Positions 35,833 through 43,367 of a stretch of 64,000 nucleotides of DNA are shown here, one piece after another. The position numbers and the translations under genes are program-made. The stretch comes from Acidobacteriota bacterium (GTDB lineage: Bacteria > Acidobacteriota > Terriglobia > Terriglobales > Acidobacteriaceae). Location: positions 62,001 to 126,000 of the forward strand of contig JAEYQK010000068.1 in assembly GCA_023410055.1 (NCBI GenBank). The letters run 5' to 3'. The notes under the pieces are model-generated. The model was not told where the DNA came from. It ran no database searches and worked only from the letters and a program-made list of their open reading frames with translations. Numbering within the stretch: position 1 is the first letter of the stretch; the number at the start of each line of letters is the position of its first letter.

Positions 35833-36033
35833 ATGGAACTAACGATTACGCGGCTAGCCTCCGATGACCGCCGGTATTCAATCGTCTCAAACGCCATTAA
35901 TCGATACGGCGTACAAGCGCAAGAACTGAAGACGTGTTTGCTGAATATGGGCCTTGGTACATCGACAGTCGCATACATCCTGGAAATTGAACCGAATGAG
36001 GCTACGAAGGTTCAAGTAGCCAGAGCCGCATAG
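35833..36033 (+). CDS. Small protein, function unknown
   Basis: 66 residues from ATG 35833 (MELTITRLASDDRRYSIVSNAINRYGVQAQELKTCLLNMG). Balanced composition and a following intrinsic terminator at 36052-36075 suggest a real short gene. No family is recognised. The middle reads as two helices and the end as a strand (VAYILEIEPNEATKVQV). It is flanked by genes on the other strand, so it must have its own promoter, which I could not locate. Confidence 0.5.
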   Translation: MELTITRLASDDRRYSIVSNAINRYGVQAQELKTCLLNMGLGTSTVAYILEIEPNEATKVQVARAA

Positions 36034-36051
36034 CAACCTGCTTTCTTGTGA

Positions 36052-36084
36052 GGCGGGCGCCTGATGACGCCCGCCTTTCTCCTC
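36052..36084 (+). terminator. Intrinsic terminator after the small gene
   Basis: GGCGGGCG (36052-36059) pairs with CGCCCGCC (36068-36075) around CCTGATGA, then TTTCTCCTC. It also faces the convergent HhH gene. Confidence 0.8.
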
Positions 36085-36089
36085 AGGTT

Positions 36090-36473
36090 TCAGGCGCTCT
36101 TCCTTCCCTCACCGTCGTGATGGCTGTGATCATGCGAGTCGCGCAGGCGTTCTGGGCGGCGTGTACTGCGCATCTTCTTCGTGTATCCCTCCGTGCGCTT
36201 GTCTGACTTTTCTATTCGCTTCTGGGCCGTTCGCGAGATGGGAACGGTTTCGTTGGAGCGACCTTCCGCGGGCTGGATGAGAACGGCGCGTTCGCGTACT
36301 GCGTTGAGCTTCTCGGCCGGGAAGTGGTGCACGAGTTTCAATTCTTCAAGCGAAGTAAAAAACCCGTGGCGCTGACGGTAGTCGATGATTCCGTATGCAA
36401 TATCGATAGAGACGCCGGGAAGTTGGACAAGCATTTTGACGGGAGCAGAGTTGATATCGATCTTGTCGGCCAT
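36090..36473 (-). CDS. ComEA-like helix-hairpin-helix protein
   Basis: 127 residues from ATG 36473, preceded by GGAG. MADKIDINSAPVKMLVQLPGVSIDIAYGIIDYRQRHGFFTSLEELKLVHHF is a ComEA-type double HhH domain (LPGV and the second, weaker turn). The tail is Lys/Arg/His-rich (DHSHHDGEGRKSA). It has no signal peptide or membrane anchor, unlike ComEA, so it is likely an intracellular DNA-binding protein. An upstream ATG at 36566 gives an unsupported extension. Confidence 0.75.
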   Translation of the reverse strand: MADKIDINSAPVKMLVQLPGVSIDIAYGIIDYRQRHGFFTSLEELKLVHHFPAEKLNAVRERAVLIQPAEGRSNETVPISRTAQKRIEKSDKRTEGYTKKMRSTRRPERLRDSHDHSHHDGEGRKSA

Positions 36474-36588
36474 TGTGAACTCCGGTTGTGGTGGATAACG
36501 ATTGGATGCGGATAGATTGAGGCGAAGAGCCGTGGCGCCTGCGTGATACTCTGTTTGGCTTGACACTCAGGTGTGACGAGTCTGACAA

Positions 36589-37494
36589 ATGGACATGTTC
36601 CGGGTTGCGGTATTCACGGTGTCCGTAATCGCTGTTTATGTGATGGCACCGGCAATACTTGTGCGGTGGTTGCGGTCTCGAGGAGGAGAACATCTTCTTG
36701 GAAGGAAGTTGGACCTGTTCGTCATCGCCCTGGCCGTTATCGGAGTTGGGTGTGCCATCGACGCCGTCCGCGAGCCGTACAAGCCGGAGGTGACTCGTGT
36801 TGAGGTTCGTCTCGCGAAGATGTCGCCGGGGGCGCGAGTGCGAATCGTCCAGATATCAGACGTACACAGCGGGGCGCAAGCGCGGCTGGAGGAGAGGCTC
36901 CCCGACATCATCGCAGCCGAGCATCCGGACGTGATCGCGTTTACCGGAGATGCTGTGAACGGACCCCAGGGCATTCCCGTATTCCGAAAGCTGATGACGC
37001 GCCTGACGGCTATTGCGCCAGTGTACGCAATACGCGGCAACTGGGACGTCGACCCACGACATCGAGGTGTGTTCGACGCAACCGGGGTACGAGTACTGGA
37101 AGGCAACGCGGTGATGTTGGAGATCCGCGGGCAGAGACTTGCTTTCATTGGGGATCGGTACCATGGAGCCGTGGCTAACAGGAAAATGAAGGCGCTCAGT
37201 GATCTCGATCCGGACACACCGAGCATCGTGCTGGTCCATTCGCCAGATTTGATTGACGAAGCGCCTACGGCCGGATTAGTGCTGGCCGGACATACGCACG
37301 GCGGGCAGATAAGAATGCCGTTGTATGGCGCTCTGATCACGTTATCGAGGTACGGGAAGAAGTACGAAGCCGGGTTGTACAAGGTGAACGATACGTGGAT
37401 GTACGTGAGCCGGGGGATCGGGATGGAGCTGAATGCTCCGGTGCGCTTTCTGTGCAGGCCGGAGGTCGTGGTAATAGACATTGCCGGGAAGTGA
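36589..37494 (+). CDS. Membrane-anchored metallophosphoesterase (YkuE/YaeI-like)
   Basis: 301 residues. Two N-terminal helices lie at about 5-25 and 43-60. The calcineurin-like phosphoesterase domain has IVQISDVHSGAQA (DxH), VIAFTGDAVNG (GD), AIRGNWDVDP (GNW in place of GNH) and GLVLAGHTHGGQI (GHxH). The Trp in place of the motif-III His is shared by some of the YkuE subgroup, so the enzyme may still be active; I cannot tell. Likely acts on a phospholipid or lipid pyrophosphate at the membrane. Confidence 0.85.
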   Translation: MDMFRVAVFTVSVIAVYVMAPAILVRWLRSRGGEHLLGRKLDLFVIALAVIGVGCAIDAVREPYKPEVTRVEVRLAKMSPGARVRIVQISDVHSGAQARLEERLPDIIAAEHPDVIAFTGDAVNGPQGIPVFRKLMTRLTAIAPVYAIRGNWDVDPRHRGVFDATGVRVLEGNAVMLEIRGQRLAFIGDRYHGAVANRKMKALSDLDPDTPSIVLVHSPDLIDEAPTAGLVLAGHTHGGQIRMPLYGALITLSRYGKKYEAGLYKVNDTWMYVSRGIGMELNAPVRFLCRPEVVVIDIAGK

Positions 37495-37584
37495 GGAGCT
37501 AAGCCGCATTTCCGTTCCGCTTTACCCAGAAACCGGGCTTCAAACAGGGCACCCAGCATCGTTGCTATAATCAAACGATTGGAC

Positions 37585-38127
37585 ATGAGCAAGAAACCCT
37601 TAATCAGATCGACTACGGTTTTATGCGTCAGGCGTGATGGGAAAGTGGCGCTTGCGGCTGATGGTCAGGTGACCATGGGCAGCGGCGTCATCAAGCACAA
37701 CGCGAAGAAGATTCGGCGGCTTTACCAGGAAAAAGTACTGGCAGGCTTTGCCGGGTCAACCGCTGATGCCTTTTCGTTGTTCTCGCGCTTTGAAGCGAAG
37801 CTGGAGCAGTATCACGGAAACCTGAGCCGGGCGGCGGTCGAGTTGGCCAAAGACTGGCGTACAGACAAGATGCTGCGCCACCTGGAAGCATTGCTGATCG
37901 TCTGCGATGCAGGCCAGACATATCTAATCAGCGGCTCGGGCGACGTTATCGAGCCGGACATGGGCATTGCTGCAATCGGCAGCGGTGGCCCTTATGCACA
38001 GGCAGCGGCAGAGGCGCTTCTGGAACACACCTCGCTCTCGGCCCGCCGGATCGTCGAAGAGTCCATGAAGATCGCGGGCCGCATGTGCATCTATACCAAT
38101 GAGAAGGTCACAATAGAGGAAATGTAG
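37585..38127 (+). CDS. hslV: ATP-dependent protease subunit HslV
   Basis: Proteolytic subunit of the HslVU protease. 180 residues from ATG 37585. STTVLCVRRDGKVALAADGQVTMG shows the mature N-terminal Thr (Thr10 of the precursor) after a nine-residue propeptide MSKKPLIRS, longer than the single Met removed in E. coli. VELAKDWRTDKMLRHLEALLIV and AIGSGGPYAQAAAEALL are conserved family segments. hslU follows 125 bases later. Confidence 0.95.
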   Translation: MSKKPLIRSTTVLCVRRDGKVALAADGQVTMGSGVIKHNAKKIRRLYQEKVLAGFAGSTADAFSLFSRFEAKLEQYHGNLSRAAVELAKDWRTDKMLRHLEALLIVCDAGQTYLISGSGDVIEPDMGIAAIGSGGPYAQAAAEALLEHTSLSARRIVEESMKIAGRMCIYTNEKVTIEEM

Positions 38128-38138
38128 GAAGGCGGGGA

Positions 38139-38246
38139 TTAGGTGTTAGGTCGCTAGGTTTGGGCTTACGGCGGAGACGTTGTTTCGCTGAACTTGTTGC
38201 CAACTCGCGCCAGAATCCAACACCTGAAACCTAAGTACCCAAGACC
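38139..38246. repeat. Inverted TTAGGT-type repeats between hslV and hslU
   Basis: Left block (38139-38164) reads TTAGGTGTTAGGTCGCTAGG then TTTGGG; right block (38217-38246) reads CCAACACCTGAAACCTAAGT then ACCCAAGACC. They are inverse to each other over a 50-base gap, in the untranslated part of the presumed hslVU message. Confidence 0.75.
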
Positions 38247-38252
38247 GAATTT

Positions 38253-39671
38253 ATGGCTATCTATTTACCCGGAACGGCAGAAGAAGAGCAGGTATCACTC
38301 GACGAGTTGACGCCACGCGAGATCGTGGGCGAACTCGATAAGTACGTTGTAGGTCAGAACGAAGCGAAGCGTTCAGTTGCGATTGCGCTGCGGAACCGAA
38401 TGAGGCGCCAGAAACTTTCGCCGGAGCTGGCCGAAGAAATCATCCCCAAGAACATCATCATGATCGGGCCGACCGGAGTCGGCAAAACCGAGATCGCTCG
38501 CAGGCTGGCGAAACTGGCCGGCGCCCCGTTCCTGAAAGTTGAAGCCAGCAAGTTCACCGAAGTCGGTTATGTCGGACGTGATGTCGAATCGATGATTCGC
38601 GATCTGGTTGAGATCGGCATCGACATGGTGCGTGAAGAAAAGCTGGAAGACGTCGCAGACAAAGCCGAGTTGAACGCCGAAGAGCGTTTGCTCGATCTGT
38701 TGCTGCCGAGCGGCCCGACTCCGGCTCCGCGTTCGGACCAGCCGCAACTGGTGGGCTTCAGCGCACCGCCTCCTGGCGAACACGAATCGCACTCCCGCAC
38801 GCGTGAAAAGCTTCGTCAGCAGTTGCGCGAAGGCAAGCTGGACGACCGCATTGTGGAACTTGATATCCGTGAGAAGTCGATGCCTGCGTTCGAGATCATC
38901 TCCAACCAGGGCATCGAGGAGATGGATATCAACATGAAAGACATGCTGCCCAACATCTTCGGCCAACGCACGAAGAAGCGGAAGATGAAGGTCAGCGAAG
39001 CGTTCGAGTACCTGATCCAGGAAGAAGAGCAGCGCTTGATCGACATGGATCAGGTTACGCGGATCGCTGTCGAGCGTGTCGAGCAGGCCGGAATCATCTT
39101 CCTCGACGAGCTGGACAAAATCGCCGGACGCGAAGGTGGACACGGCCCAGACGTTTCACGTGAAGGCGTGCAGCGAGACATTCTGCCGATAGTAGAAGGC
39201 ACGACGGTCAACACGCGCTACGGCATGGTTCGAACGGACCACATCCTGTTCATCGCCGCCGGAGCGTTTCATGTCTCGAAGCCGAGCGATCTGATTCCCG
39301 AGTTGCAGGGCCGTTTCCCGATTCGCGTGGAACTGAAATCCTTGACGGTCCAGGACTTCATCAAGATCCTGACGGAGCCGAAGTCGTCGCTGGTGAAGCA
39401 GTACACGGCGCTGCTGGAGACCGAAGGCCTGAAGCTGGAGTTCACGCCCGAGTGCCTGGAAGAGATGGCGAACTTTGCGGCACGAGTGAACGAAGGCACG
39501 GAGAACATTGGCGCCCGTCGTCTGCATACGATCATGGAGAAGGTGCTGGACGAGATCAGCTTCAATGCTCCCGATATGAAGGACAAGCAGGTCACGGTGG
39601 ACGGCGAGTACGTCAGGAAAGCCCTGACGGATATCGTGAAGGATCAGGACCTCTCGAAGTACATTTTGTAA
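38253..39671 (+). CDS. hslU: ATP-dependent unfoldase HslU
   Basis: AAA+ ring that unfolds substrates for HslV. 472 residues. LTPREIVGELDKYVVGQNEAKRSVAIALRNRMRRQ is the N-terminal signature, IGPTGVGKTEIARRLAKL the Walker A, IIFLDELDKIA the Walker B, and the intermediate I-domain spans about 110-240. It ends DLSKYIL, the C-terminal tail that docks into HslV. It pairs with hslV directly upstream. Confidence 0.96.
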   Translation: MAIYLPGTAEEEQVSLDELTPREIVGELDKYVVGQNEAKRSVAIALRNRMRRQKLSPELAEEIIPKNIIMIGPTGVGKTEIARRLAKLAGAPFLKVEASKFTEVGYVGRDVESMIRDLVEIGIDMVREEKLEDVADKAELNAEERLLDLLLPSGPTPAPRSDQPQLVGFSAPPPGEHESHSRTREKLRQQLREGKLDDRIVELDIREKSMPAFEIISNQGIEEMDINMKDMLPNIFGQRTKKRKMKVSEAFEYLIQEEEQRLIDMDQVTRIAVERVEQAGIIFLDELDKIAGREGGHGPDVSREGVQRDILPIVEGTTVNTRYGMVRTDHILFIAAGAFHVSKPSDLIPELQGRFPIRVELKSLTVQDFIKILTEPKSSLVKQYTALLETEGLKLEFTPECLEEMANFAARVNEGTENIGARRLHTIMEKVLDEISFNAPDMKDKQVTVDGEYVRKALTDIVKDQDLSKYIL

Positions 39672-39690
39672 TTCAGCGGCAAGACTCGTG

Positions 39691-39722
39691 GTGCCCCACG
39701 TTCGCGCAGCTAACGTGGGGGC
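39691..39722 (+). terminator. GCCCCACGTT hairpin after hslU
   Basis: GTGCCCCACGTTCGCGCAGC then TAACGTGGGGGC, followed by TTTC. Same sequence and gene-relative orientation as after the FKBP gene. Confidence 0.75.
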
Positions 39723-39740
39723 TTTCAGACAAGGCTGATT

Positions 39741-39766
39741 GGCCCGGCGATGAGTCGGGCCTTTTC
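39741..39766 (+). terminator. Second intrinsic terminator after hslU
   Basis: GGCCCG and CGGGCC pair around GCGATGAGT, followed by TTTTCT. Classic rho-independent form. Confidence 0.85.
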
Positions 39767-40004
39767 TATTCCCCTGCGTATTGAATTCAATTAATTGAAT
39801 ACGAACATACACGCCTCTTGGGCATCCGTAGTTGATGGCTAGCACTCTAAACCGAGAAGCTGACGAGAGATGACAACCTCCGAAGAAATCTTCGGACTCT
39901 GAGTTGTTCGCAGACAATCAACTAACACCAGCAGAAAAGACTGTAGGGCCGAGTAGCTAGTCTAGAAACACTGCTTTTCTTTTTGGGACGGAAGTGGGTG
40001 GGGA

Positions 40005-41123
40005 GTGTTGGCACAGCGCGCCGAAGTTCAATCCGAAATTTCTGTTAGTGCGCCATCTGCTGTAAGTGCCGCACCATCAATGGTTAAGATGCCAGGGGTG
40101 GCTGCGGTCGAACAATTGCGTTTCGCGTGGGAATCTTTGCCAGCAACAACGCCGATGCAGTTATTCATATGGGCCAGAGCGTGTGCAGAGGCATTCACTC
40201 GGGGCACAGTCAGGCTGGTGACTGTGGGAGATAAAAGTCCACGGGCGATTGCCGCTCTTTTTCGACCGGCAGGCGAAGAGGAACTGCTCCCTCTTGGCGC
40301 CGGGCTCTACGAGCAGGCGGATTTCCCTTACAAAGACGAAGCCGCCGCAGCCGAGTTGGCGGAGCACGTCGCGCGACTGGGTGCTCCGGTCTTTATTAAT
40401 GATCTCGCGGCAAATTCCTCTTTCTTGCGGCACCTTCGCAGCGTTTGCGGTCACCGGCTATTCGCCACCCCCAGACCGGGGCATCCATGGATTGACCTTG
40501 ACGATAGCTGGCTCGAACCGGAGTCGCACCTGAAGTCCGGGCGGCGCTCGGACTTGCGCCGGGCTCGGCGCAATGCTGAGAAACTCGGGGGAGTAACGGT
40601 AGAGGTGATTGCTCCCGAGCCGGCGTGCGTAGATCCTCTACTGGATGAAGCATTCAAGGTCGAAGCAGCAAACTGGAAGGGCCGCGAAGGATCGGCGCTG
40701 GCGGTCGATCCGCAGGTCGGAACCTTCTATCGTCGCTTTGCGCTTGCAGCCAGTGAGCAAGGGTTGTTCCGAATCGGAATGCTTCGGATCGGCGGCCGTG
40801 CGGCCGCAATGCAGCTCGCGCTGAAGATGAACGACAGTTTCTGGCTCTTCAAGATGGGCTACGACGAGGAGTTTGCCAGATGTTCCCCGGGACAACTGCT
40901 CATGATCGAGAGCTTGCGTTACGCACGCGCTGCCGGCTGTTTGCTTTACGAGTTGACCGGACAGAGTGAGCCGTGGAATCAGATATGGACACAACAACTG
41001 CATCCCGCATTGAGGGTGCGGGTCCATGCGTCAGGAGCACGAGGATGGGTGCCCGTGGCGACCGACCTTGTGCGGCAGGCAGCCAGGGTAATTGTCCACC
41101 GCAGAGGAATCAAGGCCGCGTGA
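40005..41123 (+). CDS. BioF2/CelD-like GNAT acyltransferase
   Basis: 372 residues from GTG 40005 with GGTGGGGA upstream. The N-terminal 40 residues are Ala/Ser-rich. Then come two GNAT-like halves, the pattern of CelD/BioF2-type (Acetyltransf_6) proteins: WIDLDDSWLEPESHLKSGRRSDLRRARRNAEKLG, with LDEAFKVEAANWKGREGSAL, and FWLFKMGYDEEFARCSPGQLLMIESLRYARAAGCLLYELTGQSEPWNQIWT. Family members act in cell-surface polysaccharide and peptidoglycan-related acyl transfer; the substrate here is unknown. Its stop overlaps the start of the next gene (GTGA), so translation is coupled. Confidence 0.82.
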   Translation: MLAQRAEVQSEISVSAPSAVSAAPSMVKMPGVAAVEQLRFAWESLPATTPMQLFIWARACAEAFTRGTVRLVTVGDKSPRAIAALFRPAGEEELLPLGAGLYEQADFPYKDEAAAAELAEHVARLGAPVFINDLAANSSFLRHLRSVCGHRLFATPRPGHPWIDLDDSWLEPESHLKSGRRSDLRRARRNAEKLGGVTVEVIAPEPACVDPLLDEAFKVEAANWKGREGSALAVDPQVGTFYRRFALAASEQGLFRIGMLRIGGRAAAMQLALKMNDSFWLFKMGYDEEFARCSPGQLLMIESLRYARAAGCLLYELTGQSEPWNQIWTQQLHPALRVRVHASGARGWVPVATDLVRQAARVIVHRRGIKAA

Positions 41124-41992
41124 ATACGGTGCGTCATGGTGTTGTCCAGATGATGATGCCGATAATGCGTCTCGCGGGTCGAGCGTATGTCGCGGGCACG
41201 GAACTAGATGAGGCACTATCGGTTGCGCAGAGGCTCCAGGCAAAAGGGTACGCAAGCAGTGTCGCTTATTGGGATCCCGATGGAGCGAATCCGGAAGACG
41301 TGCGGCACGCCTATCTCTCGGCCGCGCACCGGTTGGCCGCCGACAACGCGAATCTCGACTGTTATCTCTCGGTGAAGGCTCCCTCTGTGAAGTTCGAGCG
41401 TGCGGCTTTTGCCCAGCTTGTCGCGGAGTGCGCAAAAGGCGAGGTACGTTTGCATTTCGACTCCCTGGGCCCAGAAACTGCGGACCCGACCTTTGCGCTG
41501 GCGGACGAGTTATTACGAGACTACCGCCACGTGTCGATCACGTTGCCGGGCTGCTGGTCAAGGAGCGTGAGGGATGCCGCTTGGGCAATTGATCGGGGAA
41601 TCGTCGTGCGGGTCGTAAAGGGGCAATGGCCGGATATGAAGGATGGCACCGTAGATCCGGTCGAAGGATATCTCAAGGTGATCGGAGCCCTTGCGGGGAA
41701 GGCCGCTCACGTAGCCGTCGCAAGTCATAATCCTGCCGTGGTTGGACCAGCATTGAGAATCCTAACCGCAGAAGGAACATCGTGCGAACTGGAGCTTCTC
41801 TACGGTCTCCCTGTCGAGCATGTCCTTGCAATCGCCAACGATATGGGCGTCAGGACAAGAATTTACATTCCATACGGTTACGGGTGGTTGCCGTACTCAC
41901 TATCGCAGGCACGAAGAAATCCGAAGATCTTCTGGTGGATTCTGAAGGACATGATGCAGGGAAGCCATAGAACTGGTATCTATCGACAGTAG
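41120..41992 (+). CDS. Proline dehydrogenase-like FAD-binding protein
   Basis: 290 residues from GTG 41120, chosen because GTG overlaps the previous stop; ATG starts at 41135 and 41150 are alternatives. The barrel shows VRLHFDSLGPETADP, VSITLPGCW, GIVVRVVKGQWPDMKDG (cf. VRxVKGxYW of proline dehydrogenases), VAVASHNP, ELELLYGLPVEHV and TRIYIPYGYGWLPYSLSQARRNP. The last matches the PYGxxWxPYxxRR substrate loop of proline dehydrogenases, but the Arg-Arg pair is two residues later than usual. The protein lacks the pyrroline-carboxylate dehydrogenase domain of PutA. It is wedged between two GNAT genes, so it may act on another substrate than free proline. Confidence 0.8.
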   Translation: MNTVRHGVVQMMMPIMRLAGRAYVAGTELDEALSVAQRLQAKGYASSVAYWDPDGANPEDVRHAYLSAAHRLAADNANLDCYLSVKAPSVKFERAAFAQLVAECAKGEVRLHFDSLGPETADPTFALADELLRDYRHVSITLPGCWSRSVRDAAWAIDRGIVVRVVKGQWPDMKDGTVDPVEGYLKVIGALAGKAAHVAVASHNPAVVGPALRILTAEGTSCELELLYGLPVEHVLAIANDMGVRTRIYIPYGYGWLPYSLSQARRNPKIFWWILKDMMQGSHRTGIYRQ

Positions 41993-42037
41993 AGCACGAC
42001 AGAACAGGCCCAAAACAATACAGGGAAGCGACTGAGG

Positions 42038-43243
42038 ATGGCGGCAAACGTTAGAATCCCCACAGCACCCGCACCGCTCTTAACCGTGCGCGAGATTCGC
42101 CATTGGGATGAAGTTGAAAGACTGCGCCCGGAATGGATCAGGCTTCTCAATGCGAATCGCGCATTGCACTTGTTTGCCACTCCGGAGTGGCTTGGCCCAT
42201 GGTGGCAGGCATATTCGAGGAATAAGGAACTGCGCACCCTGGTGTTAAGAGACGAGATGGCGGGCGTGGTGGCCATCCTGCCGATGTATGTCGAGACCAT
42301 CAGGCAGATGCTTCCGATCACGATTCGTAGATTGAGATTATTAGGCGATGGGTCCAACGATTCGGACGACTTGGACGTGCTGGTGCAGCCGGGGTATGAA
42401 GAGGCGGTGGTCGACTGTTTCCTCTCTTGGTCTCGCACCAGCGACTGGGACATTTGCGAATTGAACTGTGTGTCCCCACGATCGACAACGATCAAGCCCT
42501 TGCGCGAACGACTGGTGGAAGCAGGATGGAAAAACCGCGTCACTGAGCGGCCTATGTCCGTGGTCCCCCTGCCCGCGACCTGGGAGGAGTACCTGAAACA
42601 GTTGTCGGGTAAGGAGCGGGGAAAAATCGGAAACCGCTACCGTAATCTGCTCAACCATTACAGGGTCAACTTCTACCGTTGCGAGCGAGTCGAGGAAATC
42701 CCCGCCGCTCTTGAGACTCTGTTCCGCCTTCATCAGAAACGATGGGAGGCAAAAGGATTGCCGGGTGCTTTCAGGGAAGCCGAAAGACGAACGTTTTACT
42801 ACAGCATGGCCGCCGCGCTTCTCGCGAAGGAGCAATTGGAGCTCTGGGTACTGGAGTTGAATGACGAAGCCGTCGCAGCGCAGATCGGGATGCGTTTCGA
42901 AGATAAAGTCTATGCCCTGCAGGAAGGCTTTGACCCAGCATGCGGTGCTGACAGTGTCGGCTATGTGCTCAGGAGTCAAGTCCTGCGTTATTGCATTGAG
43001 CATGGAGTTCGTCAGTATGACTTCCTCGCAGGCGATCAGGACAGCAAGCAGAGGTGGGGGACGGTAGTCGACAGTTACACGAACTTGCGATTTGCCAGAC
43101 CGGGTAGCAGGGGGGAACTCCACCTGCGTTTCGCCGACCAAGCGCGGGTCATAAAAGGCTGGCTCAGGGCGCATGTCCCCGATCCGGTGTATGCGCGGGC
43201 ACAACATTGGAAAGTGGCCCGCCACCTGCTAGGAGTGGAATAG
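42038..43243 (+). CDS. Second BioF2/CelD-like GNAT acyltransferase
   Basis: 401 residues. LFATPEWLGPWWQAYSRNKELRTLVLRDE is the typical first part of CelD-type proteins (W-x2-WW), followed by IWC-like strands and ATWEEYLKQLSGKERGKIGNRYRNLLNHYRV (basic helix), then LFRLHQKRWEAKGLPGAF and LWVLELNDEAVAAQIGMRFEDKVYALQEGFDPACGADSVGYVLRSQVLRYCIEHGVRQYDFLAGDQDSK, the GNAT acceptor region. It is the third gene of the cassette, 45 bases after the ProDH-like gene. Substrate unknown; cell-surface glycan modification is the family's common theme. Confidence 0.82.
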   Translation: MAANVRIPTAPAPLLTVREIRHWDEVERLRPEWIRLLNANRALHLFATPEWLGPWWQAYSRNKELRTLVLRDEMAGVVAILPMYVETIRQMLPITIRRLRLLGDGSNDSDDLDVLVQPGYEEAVVDCFLSWSRTSDWDICELNCVSPRSTTIKPLRERLVEAGWKNRVTERPMSVVPLPATWEEYLKQLSGKERGKIGNRYRNLLNHYRVNFYRCERVEEIPAALETLFRLHQKRWEAKGLPGAFREAERRTFYYSMAAALLAKEQLELWVLELNDEAVAAQIGMRFEDKVYALQEGFDPACGADSVGYVLRSQVLRYCIEHGVRQYDFLAGDQDSKQRWGTVVDSYTNLRFARPGSRGELHLRFADQARVIKGWLRAHVPDPVYARAQHWKVARHLLGVE

Positions 43244-43367
43244 CAGCTCCACTCCTCCTTTATTACCTCCTTGAGGCATCTACAGCACTGCCACTGAGTT
43301 CCAAACCTCTTCAGAGTTGGCTAAACCGGTTAAGGGGAGTGTTTGGCCAGCCGAACCCGGAGGACAC

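Larger units (their letters stand above)
39672..40004. other. Gene-free stretch after hslU
   Basis: Holds two hairpins that end the hslU transcript (39691, 39741), an AT-rich perfect palindrome ATTCAATTAATTGAAT (39785-39800) and a tight hairpin TCCGAAGA/TCTTCGGA (about 39878-39895). The last two lie upstream of the GNAT/proline-dehydrogenase cassette. No gene seen. Confidence 0.6.

Noticed and set aside
40973..41119. Longer N-terminus for the proline-dehydrogenase-like protein
   Set aside because: The added 49 codons lie inside the previous gene and have no similarity; the GTG at 41120 overlaps the stop neatly.
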